In this document: one piece after another, positions 1-8,502 of the stretch
Position numbering within the stretch: the stretch's first letter is position 1
Layout: each line of letters begins with the position of its first letter
The notes under the pieces: generated by a model
Databases searched by the model: none
What the model was told of the DNA's origin: nothing
The model's input: only the letters and a program-made list of their open reading frames with translations
Assembly (NCBI RefSeq): GCF_012641275.1
Contig: NZ_JABAIA010000001.1
Location: 2,976,001 to 3,040,000, forward strand
Source: Chitinophaga varians
GTDB lineage: Bacteria > Bacteroidota > Bacteroidia > Chitinophagales > Chitinophagaceae
Direction of reading: 5' to 3'
Length of the DNA stretch: 64,000 nt
Made by a program: the position numbers and the translations under genes

Positions 1-745
1 GGTTTTTGATTTTGCGGATATCAGTATAGTCCTTCTCGTTGAAACGGTATGATTCCAGGTGCATGTTCACAATGCGGATGGTATCGTCGTCCTTTACAAT
101 ATCAGCATAAATCAGGCTTTCACTCAGAGGCCCCATGCTCATTTTTACCTTGTCTGATGCAATAATAGGGTATTTTGAAAAGATGATGGAACCCCAGTGT
201 TGCATCCCGTTCCGGTTAAAATCGCTCGAAAAGAAACGGTACGGCATTTTCATGTCCCGGGAAATATCCTCCCGGTTGTTAAAATCATTCTTTCGTTCAG
301 AGGTATAAAAATCCTGGAAGCACGCGATGTCCGGCTCTTGCTTTTTGATCAGGGCGAACATGGCCTGCCGGTTGTATTTGCTGTCTTTTTCACGGTACAG
401 GCCAAACTGGCTCACATTATAGCTCATCACCATCAGGCTTTTGTCTGCCGGCGCCGGCTTGTTGCCGGAAGGCAGGTTAAACGCCAGAAAGGCGCTGATA
501 GACTTCCAGCCCAGGAACAGGGCCGTGAGCGATAAAAACGCATAGCGGTAGTTGAAAAACAGCCACCCTATCATAAATATCACCAGCACGCCCAGTAAAA
601 ACGGGAAGGCCAGTGTAATGAAACTGATAGGCCAGAACCAGGCCGGGGAAATATACGGTGCAAGGCATGCGGCAAGAAAAAGCAACACCACTCCGACGTT
701 GATGAATACAAAAAAGCCCTTCGTAAATAGTCTTAAGAATCGCAC
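1..745 (-). CDS. Endonuclease/exonuclease/phosphatase family membrane protein (partial, C-terminus outside window)
   Basis: The reading frame is open from about 745 down to the window edge, giving 248 residues; the C-terminal part with the last catalytic residues lies outside. The likely start is GTG at 743-745, since a stop lies ten codons upstream and no ATG fits. Roughly the first 85 residues form about three hydrophobic membrane segments. They are followed by a DNase I-like fold with MSYNVSQFG, EPDIACFQDFY, GSIIFSKYPI and VNMHLES. The usual metal-binding Glu of the QE motif is replaced by Asp here. It is a close paralogue of the gene just upstream (776-1840) with the same membrane-plus-nuclease-fold architecture. 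Substrate unknown; the fold also serves phosphodiesterases and sphingomyelinases, so a nuclease activity is not certain. Confidence 0.85.
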   Translation of the reverse strand, partial: MRFLRLFTKGFFVFINVGVVLLFLAACLAPYISPAWFWPISFITLAFPFLLGVLVIFMIGWLFFNYRYAFLSLTALFLGWKSISAFLAFNLPSGNKPAPADKSLMVMSYNVSQFGLYREKDSKYNRQAMFALIKKQEPDIACFQDFYTSERKNDFNNREDISRDMKMPYRFFSSDFNRNGMQHWGSIIFSKYPIIASDKVKMSMGPLSESLIYADIVKDDDTIRIVNMHLESYRFNEKDYTDIRKIKN

Positions 746-775
746 CGCGTTTCCACGTTTGTTGAATGAATAAAG

Positions 776-1840
776 TTAATGTTTTTTCAACGACAGACAG
801 GATATAACCGGGAAATGCTCTGACTGCGGTATTTTCAGCACCCTGCATCCCTTGATGCTGAAATGCCTGTCGGGCAGGAGATAGTCGATCCGCAGGGTAG
901 GCGACAAATAGGAAAGAGTCCTGCCCCAGCCGAGTCCTGTTGCCAGAAAAGCGTCCTGTAATCCTGCTGCGGCGTGGCGGTAGCTGTAGGAGGCTGGCGT
1001 GTCGTTAAAGTCGCCTGCTACTATGACAGGGTAGGGACTGGCGGCCACCAGCACGGCAAGCTGTTTCGCCTGCGATGCACGACGCCGGAAAGTGGCCTTC
1101 ATTTTACGGCCAAGGCTGAATATTCGCCTGCCCCGCAGGTCGTCACGGGTAAGCATATACGAAGTGAACTGTACGCTGAAAACCCTCACGGTATCACCAT
1201 GAATCACCAGGTCCGCCTGAAGGAAACTGCGCCCGCTGCCCCGGGCCAGGCTGTCGCATGGAATGGCGCTGGCGGCTGCAATAGGATAACGGGAGAAAAG
1301 TACGATACCCCAATGCCAGGTTTCCCAGAATAACTGGTCATGCGTGAAATAGTGATAGGGATATCGCCCGATCAGCTTCAGGGTATCGATATTATGCGAC
1401 ATTTCCGGCTTGTCATTGGTGTAAAACTCCTGCAGGCAGAGAATATCCGGCGACGCATCCGTTACCTGCCGAAAAATAGCTGACCGGAGTTGCTGGTTGA
1501 CTTTATACGCCTGTAAGCCCATACTGCTGCAGTTGTAGGTCATGAGCGTAAAATCTTTGCTGCCGGTTTCTTTGGTGAGATTTTCCTTCGGGGAAAAATG
1601 AAGCGCCCAGGTGTTTAAAGCAGGGCGGATACAAAGCAACATCGCTATACTGATGTAAATAAAATATCTCCTATGCTTGCGCCACAGCAACCAGAACGGC
1701 CATGTCAACAGGCAAATCAGGAAAATAACAGGAAATACCAGGGCGGCAAAGCCGGAGAGCCAGAAGCTACCGGGGCTGAGTTGGGGTAAATAAGCGCTGG
1801 TGAGAACAGAGATAATTAACAGCGAGCAAACAAACTTCAT
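776..1840 (-). CDS. Endonuclease/exonuclease/phosphatase family membrane protein
   Basis: A 354-residue protein with two or three N-terminal membrane segments (about residues 1-80) followed by an endonuclease/exonuclease/phosphatase domain. The catalytic signatures are visible: LMTYNCSSMG near residue 100, LCLQEFY near 138, VIVAGDFND near 277, RIDYLLPD near 325 and SEHFPV near 342 (the general-base His). All key residues of the family appear present. The domain would probably face the periplasm. Its paralogue follows directly on the same strand about 30 bp downstream, so the two are probably co-transcribed. The start codon abuts one arm of a long inverted repeat (1842-1962), so translation may be structure-sensitive. 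Substrate is not identifiable from sequence. Confidence 0.88.
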   Translation of the reverse strand: MKFVCSLLIISVLTSAYLPQLSPGSFWLSGFAALVFPVIFLICLLTWPFWLLWRKHRRYFIYISIAMLLCIRPALNTWALHFSPKENLTKETGSKDFTLMTYNCSSMGLQAYKVNQQLRSAIFRQVTDASPDILCLQEFYTNDKPEMSHNIDTLKLIGRYPYHYFTHDQLFWETWHWGIVLFSRYPIAAASAIPCDSLARGSGRSFLQADLVIHGDTVRVFSVQFTSYMLTRDDLRGRRIFSLGRKMKATFRRRASQAKQLAVLVAASPYPVIVAGDFNDTPASYSYRHAAAGLQDAFLATGLGWGRTLSYLSPTLRIDYLLPDRHFSIKGCRVLKIPQSEHFPVISCLSLKKH

Positions 1841-1841
1841 G

Positions 1842-1963
1842 TTTATTTGGATATTTTGTTATTGGGATATCGGGGAATGGTAAGGTATGACATTAATCGG
1901 CAATTGCCGTTAACAACCCATTAAATATCTAAATAACAAAATATCCAAATAACAAAATATCTA
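1842..1963. repeat. Intergenic inverted repeat made of tandem octamers
   Basis: The left arm (about 1842-1870) and right arm (about 1923-1962) share the words ATATTTTG and TTATTTGG in opposite orientation. Read on the minus strand, the octamers start immediately after the TAG stop of the rhomboid-like gene (1961-1963) and repeat with an 8-bp period. The other arm ends next to the ATG of the following gene. A read-through minus-strand transcript would fold into a long A/U-rich hairpin that includes the region just before that ATG. Three other intergenic repeats in the window (42695, 44643, 51229) share this design with different words. Confidence 0.75.
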
Positions 1964-2896
1964 GTTGTCACTGGCGCGCAACAATGTTTCCCGCTCTTCG
2001 GGGGATAAGGAGTCGAGCCCCATTTCATTGATCTTATCAAGAATCTCATTGAGCCGTTGTTCCGGCACCTGGCCAATCTTGCGAAATGGCTGGCTTTCCA
2101 GTCGGGCGATGATTTTAGCAGCACTTTTCGGATGGTTCGGGTCTATCTGCTGCGAAGCCGGATGGAAAGCGTGGGTCAGTTTAAACAACAGGTGGTTGAA
2201 ACCTGCGCCCCAGTCGTGCCCTTTTTTCCAGCTGTACATGAACATCAGTCCTGCTAAAGCGCCGCCGGACAACTGCACCAGATAAGCGATGCCGCCCGGG
2301 CTGGATATGCTGGTGCCAACAGACAGGCCTACATATACGAGGGTAATGATCCAAAGGGGCAGGCCGCCGCCCAGTAACGGGAAGATGCGATAACGCGGGG
2401 AAATCAGCGTGGCGCCGGCTGCCATGGCCATAATGCCGGGGGAGGAGCCCATCACGGCAGCATCGGGCAGCAGGGTATGCAGGCCGGGAATGGCCTGAAC
2501 GCCAAGAAGGTAAAATATATTGCCCGTCAGGCCTCCAAACAGGTACATGGGAAGTATCCGCTGATAACCGGCAATATGCTGCAGGAAGGTGCCAAAACAC
2601 CACAGCCACACCATATTGGTGAATATCTGAAGCACTTCTACATGGGTGAAGAGGGACGAGAGCAATGTCCACGGGCGCGCCAGCAGTCGGGCCGGATCAG
2701 CAGGCATTCGCAGCCAGTTCAGAATATTTTTATAGAAAAGGGCGTCCCCTTCCTTTCCTATTTCCATGGTATAGATCACCTTGGCAAAAAGGAGGAATAT
2801 AAAAATCGTTAAGTTGACAACCACTAATTGAGTGACCATATTCCGCCCCTCCCCAAGGGATAGACGAGGCATTTTCTCTTTTTCCAACGCATGCAT
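1961..2896 (-). CDS. Rhomboid-family membrane protein lacking the catalytic histidine (probable pseudoprotease)
   Basis: A 311-residue multi-spanning protein with about six hydrophobic segments and a roughly 85-residue soluble C-terminal tail. The rhomboid serine motif is recognisable as GSSPG with the candidate Ser at 152. At the position where the neighbouring rhomboid has the catalytic His251 (HFAHLGG), this protein has Gln208 (YLVQLSGG). The serine-to-His spacing (56 versus 57 residues) supports this alignment. The Ser-His dyad is therefore incomplete, which points to an inactive, iRhom/derlin-like role or to loss of function. It lies 47 bp downstream of an apparently active rhomboid on the same strand, so a regulatory or partner role is possible. 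A start at the internal Met9 is an alternative. Confidence 0.85.
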   Translation of the reverse strand: MHALEKEKMPRLSLGEGRNMVTQLVVVNLTIFIFLLFAKVIYTMEIGKEGDALFYKNILNWLRMPADPARLLARPWTLLSSLFTHVEVLQIFTNMVWLWCFGTFLQHIAGYQRILPMYLFGGLTGNIFYLLGVQAIPGLHTLLPDAAVMGSSPGIMAMAAGATLISPRYRIFPLLGGGLPLWIITLVYVGLSVGTSISSPGGIAYLVQLSGGALAGLMFMYSWKKGHDWGAGFNHLLFKLTHAFHPASQQIDPNHPKSAAKIIARLESQPFRKIGQVPEQRLNEILDKINEMGLDSLSPEERETLLRASDN

Positions 2897-2943
2897 GGTA
2901 CAAGTATTTACAATACAAAATTACGGCTTAATAAAGTCTTGCG

Positions 2944-3768
2944 TCAATAAAAATCCGATCGGTGCCTTTTATTCCAGCCTCTGAGCAGCAGGTACGCAAA
3001 AAGTGCGCCGCCCAGGTGGGCGAAGTGTGCCACGTTATCGTCCGGCGCGTTTTGTATACCGGCCCAGACTTCTGTCAGGATCATAAAAGCCACAAAGTAT
3101 TTGGCTTTTACCGGGAAGAAATACAGGAAGATGATAGCATTGGGGAACAGGTAACCAAAGGCGAACAGGATACCGTATACTGCGCCGGAAGCGCCTACCA
3201 CGATGCTGTTGCTATAGTTGAGCATGTATTGTTTCACATAGATCCTGGCCATGTCGATGGCAAACTGGTTGCCCTGCGCAATGGCTTCCTTCATGTCCTG
3301 CATGCTCACATTGGCATTGTCCAGATGGAACTTGCGGTCCAGCGCCACGAAATTGTTGAAGGTAGGATCGTTCAGGAAAGCGTTGGCATATTTGGCCAGT
3401 GTCATGTTTTCATAGGTGAGCACGCCCATGTAACACAACGATGCGCCAATACCGCAGATGATGTAGAAGATAAGGAAACGTTTGGAGCCCCACCGGTTTT
3501 CCAGCGTGGAACCAAACATCCAGAGGGTGAACATGTTCATGAGCAGATGCCAGGGATCACTGGTAGAGTGCATGAACAGGTGGGTAATGAACTGATGAGG
3601 CCGGAATCCCGGTGACCCCCAGTAATGAAGGGCAAAAAGGTCGTTCATATCATACCCGTACCGCTTGAGCAGGGTAACCTGAACCAACCAAACCAACCCG
3701 TTAATGATCATCAGATTCTTGATCACAAGGGGTAAAAACTGAAATTTTCCGGGCCTGTACTCGTTCAT
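2944..3768 (-). CDS. Rhomboid family intramembrane serine protease
   Basis: A 274-residue polytopic inner-membrane protease. The catalytic dyad is visible: VGASGAVYG with Ser194 and NVAHFAHLGG with His251. The N-terminal HLFMHS loop and the WRFT-like region HLLMNMFTLWMFG are also typical. A roughly 60-residue insertion (about 115-180) between early membrane segments is common in the Bacteroidota members of this family. The start ATG (3766-3768) directly abuts the stop codon of rlmD (3769-3771), so the genes are translationally adjacent and probably in one operon with the degenerate rhomboid downstream. Substrates are unknown. Confidence 0.93.
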   Translation of the reverse strand: MNEYRPGKFQFLPLVIKNLMIINGLVWLVQVTLLKRYGYDMNDLFALHYWGSPGFRPHQFITHLFMHSTSDPWHLLMNMFTLWMFGSTLENRWGSKRFLIFYIICGIGASLCYMGVLTYENMTLAKYANAFLNDPTFNNFVALDRKFHLDNANVSMQDMKEAIAQGNQFAIDMARIYVKQYMLNYSNSIVVGASGAVYGILFAFGYLFPNAIIFLYFFPVKAKYFVAFMILTEVWAGIQNAPDDNVAHFAHLGGALFAYLLLRGWNKRHRSDFY

Positions 3769-5193
3769 TTATTGCTGATTATTTACTCTTTTCTTCAGTA
3801 ACACCACATTTTCGATGTGGTGCGTATGCGGAAACATATCTACGGGTTGTACCTTTTCCACCGTGTACAGCGCATCCAGCAATGCCAGGTCTCTGGCTTG
3901 TGTAGCCGGGTTACAGCTTACATATACGATTTTTGGGGCAGCAATTTCCAGCAGTTTGTTGACCAGCTTTTCGTGCATGCCTGCCCGTGGAGGGTCCGTG
4001 ATAATCACATCCGGTTGTCCGTGGTGCGCAAAAAACGCGTCATCACAGATATCCACCACATCGCCGGCAAAAAATTCGGCATTGTTGACCTGGTTCCGGG
4101 CGGCATTTTCGCGGGCATCATCGATCGCTTCTTTGATCAGCTCGATGCCTACCACTTTCCGGGCCTGCCGGGATACAAAAATACCAATACTGCCAGTTCC
4201 GCAATACAGATCATACACAATTTCCGAACCGGTCAATCCCGCAAAGTCGCGGGTAACTTTATATAACACTTCTCCCTGATAGGTGTTTGTCTGGAAGAAA
4301 GATTTCGGGCCGATTTTGAAAACAAAATCCTCCAGCTTTTCTTCCGCATAACCTTTCCCAAAATAAACTTTGGGGTCCAGGTCGAAAATGGAATCATTTT
4401 TCTTTGGGTTGATGGTATACAACAAGGTAGTGATAGCCGGAACTGTTTTCAACAGATGGTCCAGCAGGGCTACCCTGTTTTCCTTGTCTTCATGATGAAT
4501 CACCAGGTTGACCATGATCTCTCCGGTGGTACACAAACGTACGACCAGATTGCGCAGCCAGCCTTCCTGCAGGCGGATATCATAAAAAGACAGTTCATGT
4601 TGTATCGCATACTCCCGGATGGTGTTCCGGATAAGGTTCACCGGCTCCTGCATCAGGTAGCAGGTGTTAATATCAAGCACCTTGTCGAACAGCTTGGGCA
4701 CATGAAAGCCCAGCGCAGGGCGGGCCGGTTTCTCTTCGCCGTTGAGGGCGCGTATCTCCTCATTGGTGAGGTAGGCTTTGTTGCTGAAGGTAAACTCCAG
4801 CTTGTTGCGGTAGTGCTCCGTATGGGCCGAGCCAAGGATCGGGCTCATGGGAGGAAGCACCAGCTTGCCGATACGCTGCAGATGGTCTGCCACCTGTTGC
4901 TGTTTGTATTCCAGTTGCAGGCTGTAGGGCATCATCTGCCATTTACAGCCGCCACAGGTGCCAAAATGCTGGCAGAACGGTGTGATGCGCTTGTCGGAGT
5001 AACTATGTATATGAATGGCTTTGCCTTCCGCCCAGTCTTTTTTATTTTTGGACAGTCGTACGTCCACAATATCGCCGGGCATTACGCCGCCTTCAATAAA
5101 GATAACTTTACCGTCTTGCCTTGCCAGGGCTTTACCTTCTGCGGCATAGCCGGATACAGGTACTTTTTCTATTACTACGTTTTTTTTCCTCAC
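3769..5193 (-). CDS. rlmD: 23S rRNA (uracil-C5)-methyltransferase, RlmD/TrmA family
   Basis: A 474-residue class I SAM-dependent RNA methyltransferase. An N-terminal TRAM-like domain (about 1-60) precedes a cysteine cluster with Cys74, Cys80 and Cys83 in CQHFGTCGGCKWQ; with a later Cys this normally binds a [4Fe-4S] cluster. The Rossmann domain carries DLYCGTGSIGIF for SAM binding, IITDPPRAGM, and the nucleophile in VSCNPATQARDL (Cys427). By family it forms m5U in 23S rRNA, but RlmD, RlmCD and TrmA-like specificities cannot be separated by eye. It heads a minus-strand cluster with two rhomboid genes, with no gap before the first. Confidence 0.9.
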   Translation of the reverse strand: MRKKNVVIEKVPVSGYAAEGKALARQDGKVIFIEGGVMPGDIVDVRLSKNKKDWAEGKAIHIHSYSDKRITPFCQHFGTCGGCKWQMMPYSLQLEYKQQQVADHLQRIGKLVLPPMSPILGSAHTEHYRNKLEFTFSNKAYLTNEEIRALNGEEKPARPALGFHVPKLFDKVLDINTCYLMQEPVNLIRNTIREYAIQHELSFYDIRLQEGWLRNLVVRLCTTGEIMVNLVIHHEDKENRVALLDHLLKTVPAITTLLYTINPKKNDSIFDLDPKVYFGKGYAEEKLEDFVFKIGPKSFFQTNTYQGEVLYKVTRDFAGLTGSEIVYDLYCGTGSIGIFVSRQARKVVGIELIKEAIDDARENAARNQVNNAEFFAGDVVDICDDAFFAHHGQPDVIITDPPRAGMHEKLVNKLLEIAAPKIVYVSCNPATQARDLALLDALYTVEKVQPVDMFPHTHHIENVVLLKKRVNNQQ

Positions 5194-5290
5194 GGCTGCA
5201 AAGGTAAAAGGAAATCATGAATCGTTGGCCGTAAAAGGATGTCACAGTTACCTTTTTTACTTGTATTTTTACATATTGTTACCAATTCCT

Positions 5291-6697
5291 ATGCGTAAGA
5301 TATTTTTCCTGCTTCTGACAGCACTCTCTATCCAGCTGCACCTGCACGCGCAGGGCTATCAGCTCTCTATCCGGCTGAAGAATTATACCAGCGGAAAATT
5401 GTTTCTGGCCAACTATATGGGACGGACCACCTACCTGACTGACTCGGCAGAGGTAAACCCGGCAGGAGAAGCCGTCCTGAAAGGGAAAACACCGTTGTAT
5501 CCCGGTATCTACCTGATCGTGCTGCCCGGCAAACAACGATATGTGGAAACGCTCATCGATAAACAGCAGTTTTTCAGCGTCGCCATTGATACGGCCGACC
5601 TGGTCGGGAAAACCGTCTATAAAGGCTCTCCGGACAATGAGCTGTTTTTGGCCTACAACCGGTTTTTGTACCAGCAGGAATCACTCACCCGTAATATTGC
5701 CGAGCAGCTGAAAACAGCTAAAACGGCTGCAGACTCCGCTAAAGTGTATCCGCTGCAGCAGGAACTGGGGAAAAAATTGCAGGAATACCGGCATGAATTC
5801 ATCACCCAACACCCGGATGCAATACTGTCGGCCATTTTCAAGGCCATGAAAGAGCCGGAAATTCCTCAAAAGCCGGAAAACGAAGACTCCACCTTTGCCT
5901 ATCGCTACTTCAAAGGGCATTATTGGGACGAGGTAGAGCTGTCAACAGACCGGCTGGTGAGAACGCCGGTGCTGGAAGCCAAGCTGAAGAAGTATTTTTC
6001 CCAGCTGGTGGTGAATATGCCAGATTCTATAATTGCGGACTGTGACGCGCTCATTGCCCGCACACGTAAGAGCAAGGAGGCGTTCAAATATGTGCTGTGG
6101 TGGCTCACCTATAATTATGAAAGCTCTCCATATATGGGCATGGATGCGGTATTTGTGCATTTGGTGGAGAAATACTATGTACCAGGAGAAGCTTTCTGGC
6201 TGAATGATGAGCAGCTCAATAAAATTGTGAACCGTGCTTATACGCTGGCGCCTAATCTTATCGGTCAGCGGGCGGCGCCGCTGGAATTGAAAGATACCGC
6301 TTCGAAACCCGTCTCCCTTTATAAAACAAAAGCGAAGTATACCGTGCTGGTATTCTGGGACCCTACCTGCGGGCACTGTAAAACGGAAGTTCCCCGCTTG
6401 GACTCTGCCTTCAATGCCAGCTGGAAAAGTAAGGGAGTGGCCATGATCGGTATCAAAACCGAAGGTACCCGTGAGGAATGGTTGTCTTTTATCAGGGAGC
6501 ATCGCCTTTCCGGATGGGTACATGCGCTTGACCCGGACAACTCCACCAATTACCGCCGGCTATACGACGTATATAGTACACCGGTAGTGTACCTGTTGGA
6601 CGAAAACAAAAAAATTGTGGCCAAACGTCTCGCTGTAGAGCAACTGAATGATTTTCTGGAGCGTTCGGGGCCAAAAGGCACGGCTGCGAAGTTGTAG
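5291..6697 (+). CDS. TlpA-like thioredoxin domain protein (DUF4369/DUF5106 type)
   Basis: A 468-residue secreted protein. The start at 5291 is chosen because it begins a clean signal peptide (MRKIFFLLLTALSIQLHLHA, then QGYQ); a longer frame from 5225 would put a non-signal stretch in front. Residues about 20-120 resemble the DUF4369 beta-rich domain and the middle the alpha-helical DUF5106 region. The last ~140 residues form a thioredoxin fold with the redox site DPTCGHCKTEV and cis-Pro segment YSTPVVYLLDE. Bacteroidota encode many such proteins, thought to act in periplasmic disulfide chemistry or as parts of nutrient-uptake systems. It stands alone between divergent rlmD and the barrel genes. 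Confidence 0.88.
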   Translation: MRKIFFLLLTALSIQLHLHAQGYQLSIRLKNYTSGKLFLANYMGRTTYLTDSAEVNPAGEAVLKGKTPLYPGIYLIVLPGKQRYVETLIDKQQFFSVAIDTADLVGKTVYKGSPDNELFLAYNRFLYQQESLTRNIAEQLKTAKTAADSAKVYPLQQELGKKLQEYRHEFITQHPDAILSAIFKAMKEPEIPQKPENEDSTFAYRYFKGHYWDEVELSTDRLVRTPVLEAKLKKYFSQLVVNMPDSIIADCDALIARTRKSKEAFKYVLWWLTYNYESSPYMGMDAVFVHLVEKYYVPGEAFWLNDEQLNKIVNRAYTLAPNLIGQRAAPLELKDTASKPVSLYKTKAKYTVLVFWDPTCGHCKTEVPRLDSAFNASWKSKGVAMIGIKTEGTREEWLSFIREHRLSGWVHALDPDNSTNYRRLYDVYSTPVVYLLDENKKIVAKRLAVEQLNDFLERSGPKGTAAKL

Positions 6698-6820
6698 AAA
6701 ACAGGGTGTAGAACGTAGAATATATGCCTCGTTTTATTGTGATAATCAATGACTTGTGATATTTTAACATTCTTTTGGCATACCTTTTGAATTTTGCTGC
6801 CCGGATCAAAATTTTAGGTT

Positions 6821-7531
6821 ATGACCAAGAAGATGATTTTCCTGTCCTTTGCAGCGATGTCTTTATCATTGGCCGCAATGTCGCAAGCCCGTGTAGGCGT
6901 TAAAGGTGGATGGAACCTTTCTAATATCACTACCAGCAATGACGGTAGTACGAAAGACGCAAAGAGTTTGTCTGGCTTCAATGTCGGTGTCATAGCGGAT
7001 TTACCGCTGGTGCCCCGTATTTTGTCTTTCCAGCCGGGTGTGTTTTACACCACCAAGGGGACAAAATCCGAAATAGGAGACAAGAACAACGTTACTATTA
7101 CCAGTCCTTACGCTAAGTACACCCAGAATCCATCTTACATAGAAGTGCCTTTGAACTTTGTTGCCAAACTGCCGGTAGGTGAGCACGCCAGCCTGTTTGC
7201 CGGTATAGGCCCGTATTTTGCATTTGGGGTAGCGGGTAAGAACAAATATGAGGTAACGACCGTAGCAGGTACTACCAGTGGTTCTTCCAGCATTAAATGG
7301 GACGATGACACCCCATTTACAGATGACCCCAACCGTGGCCGTGATAAGTGGAAACGGTTTGACTGGGGCGGTAATATCCAGGTGGGCGCCGAAGTCAGCA
7401 ATTTCCTGATCAGTGCCCAATACGGTATCGGTTTCGCTAAAGTGTACTCCGGACAGGATAACAGCACAGACAACAAAGACAAGAACCGTGTATTCAGTGT
7501 TTCTGTCGGTTATCTCTTTGGCGGCAGATAA
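6821..7531 (+). CDS. PorT-family outer-membrane beta-barrel protein
   Basis: A 236-residue protein with signal peptide (MTKKMIFLSFAAMSLSLAAMSQA) and a single outer-membrane-beta-barrel domain (PF13568-like). Alternating hydrophobic strands are visible, such as VGVKGGWNLSNI, SFQPGVFYTTKG, YIEVPLNFVAKLP and the C-terminal strand VFSVSVGYLFGGR. The conserved YIEVPLNF strand is a family hallmark. An insertion rich in Asp/Thr (about 155-185) probably forms an extracellular loop. It is first of three tandem paralogues. Function is unknown; such barrels are structural or porin-like, and only the name, not a role in type IX secretion, should be carried over. Confidence 0.88.
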   Translation: MTKKMIFLSFAAMSLSLAAMSQARVGVKGGWNLSNITTSNDGSTKDAKSLSGFNVGVIADLPLVPRILSFQPGVFYTTKGTKSEIGDKNNVTITSPYAKYTQNPSYIEVPLNFVAKLPVGEHASLFAGIGPYFAFGVAGKNKYEVTTVAGTTSGSSSIKWDDDTPFTDDPNRGRDKWKRFDWGGNIQVGAEVSNFLISAQYGIGFAKVYSGQDNSTDNKDKNRVFSVSVGYLFGGR

Positions 7532-7628
7532 CGGTTTTTCCTGAACAATTTTTAACTCGTGTTGTAATTACAGCTAGTAAGCAAAAAGTACAGGCTGATT
7601 CATAATCAATTAGCAATCAAAAAAACAC

Positions 7629-7667
7629 AAAAAGTGATGTTACCAGCCTGTTGGCATCACTTTTTTA
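7629..7667 (+). terminator. Intrinsic terminator or attenuator between two barrel genes
   Basis: AAAAAGTGATG (7629-7639) pairs with CATCACTTTTT (7655-7665), with an inner CCA/TGG pairing, followed by a T run. It lies only about 23 bp upstream of the next start codon (7690). No promoter fits in between, so the second barrel gene may depend on read-through or on a promoter upstream of the hairpin. Confidence 0.8.
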
Positions 7668-7689
7668 CCCTCATCCAAATACACAAAAA

Positions 7690-8316
7690 ATGAAAAAGGT
7701 ATTCTTAGCTGCGATCGCCTTATTAATCGCAGGTGTTACATTCGGTCAGACAAAGTGGGGCATTGTAGCAGGCCCTCAGTTTTCCAGTGTAACCACCAAA
7801 GCATCTGCTTTTGGTACTACCTCCAAGGAAACCAGCAAGCTCCTGACAGGACTGAGAGCTGGCGTAACCGTTGATATTCCTTTAGGGGATGATTTCTACG
7901 TAGGAACAGGTTTATTGTATTCCGGCAAAGGCGGTAAATTCAAAAACACTGATATGAAAGTGTCACTGGGTTATCTGCAGCTTCCGATCAACTTCATGTT
8001 CAAACCTGAAGTAGGTAGCGGTAACCTGGTACTGGCAATTGGCCCGTACATCGCATATGGCGTTGGCGGTAAATACAAGGATATTCCACTCGTTGGCGAA
8101 AGAAAAGCTTTTGATGACGAAGCCGGCCTGATGAAACTGAAACGTTTTGATGCTGGTGGTAACATCCAGATTGGTTACGAAATTCCTGCAGGTTTATACT
8201 TTGGCCTGAATGCGGACCTGGGCATGGTGAACGCATTGGACAACACCAACAACGACGCGAAGTTTAAAAATACTTCCTTTGGTGTGTCAGTAGGTTACAA
8301 ATTCAGCGGCCGTTAA
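7690..8316 (+). CDS. PorT-family outer-membrane beta-barrel protein
   Basis: A 208-residue paralogue of the preceding barrel. The start is set at ATG 7690 (MKKVFLAAIALLIAGVTFGQ signal peptide); the longer frame from 7651 runs through a terminator hairpin and has no signal-like start. Strands WGIVAGPQFSSV, VGTGLLYSGKGG, LGYLQLPINFMFKP and the final FGVSVGYKFSGR mark the same barrel fold, with shorter loops than its neighbour. LQLPINF corresponds to the family's EVPLNF strand. A strong terminator (8349-8380) follows. The exact role is unknown. Confidence 0.88.
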   Translation: MKKVFLAAIALLIAGVTFGQTKWGIVAGPQFSSVTTKASAFGTTSKETSKLLTGLRAGVTVDIPLGDDFYVGTGLLYSGKGGKFKNTDMKVSLGYLQLPINFMFKPEVGSGNLVLAIGPYIAYGVGGKYKDIPLVGERKAFDDEAGLMKLKRFDAGGNIQIGYEIPAGLYFGLNADLGMVNALDNTNNDAKFKNTSFGVSVGYKFSGR

Positions 8317-8348
8317 TCGCTGAAACACCACATCACAATTAATTAATA

Positions 8349-8380
8349 GGCTGCCTGGTAGGTTCCAGGCAGCCTTTTTT
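8349..8380 (+). terminator. Intrinsic terminator after second barrel gene
   Basis: GGCTGCCTGG and CCAGGCAGCC form a perfect 10-bp GC-rich stem with a 6-nt loop, followed directly by TTTTTT. Confidence 0.92.
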
Positions 8381-8502
8381 ATATAAATCAAAACCTTTTG
8401 ATTAGCTTCGCCGTTGTAACCATCGAGTGAGTTGAAAGACCTAATCTATCATAACGATAACTTATTGAGCAAACATCATTAATCCCGTAGTACAGTTCTA
8501 CA

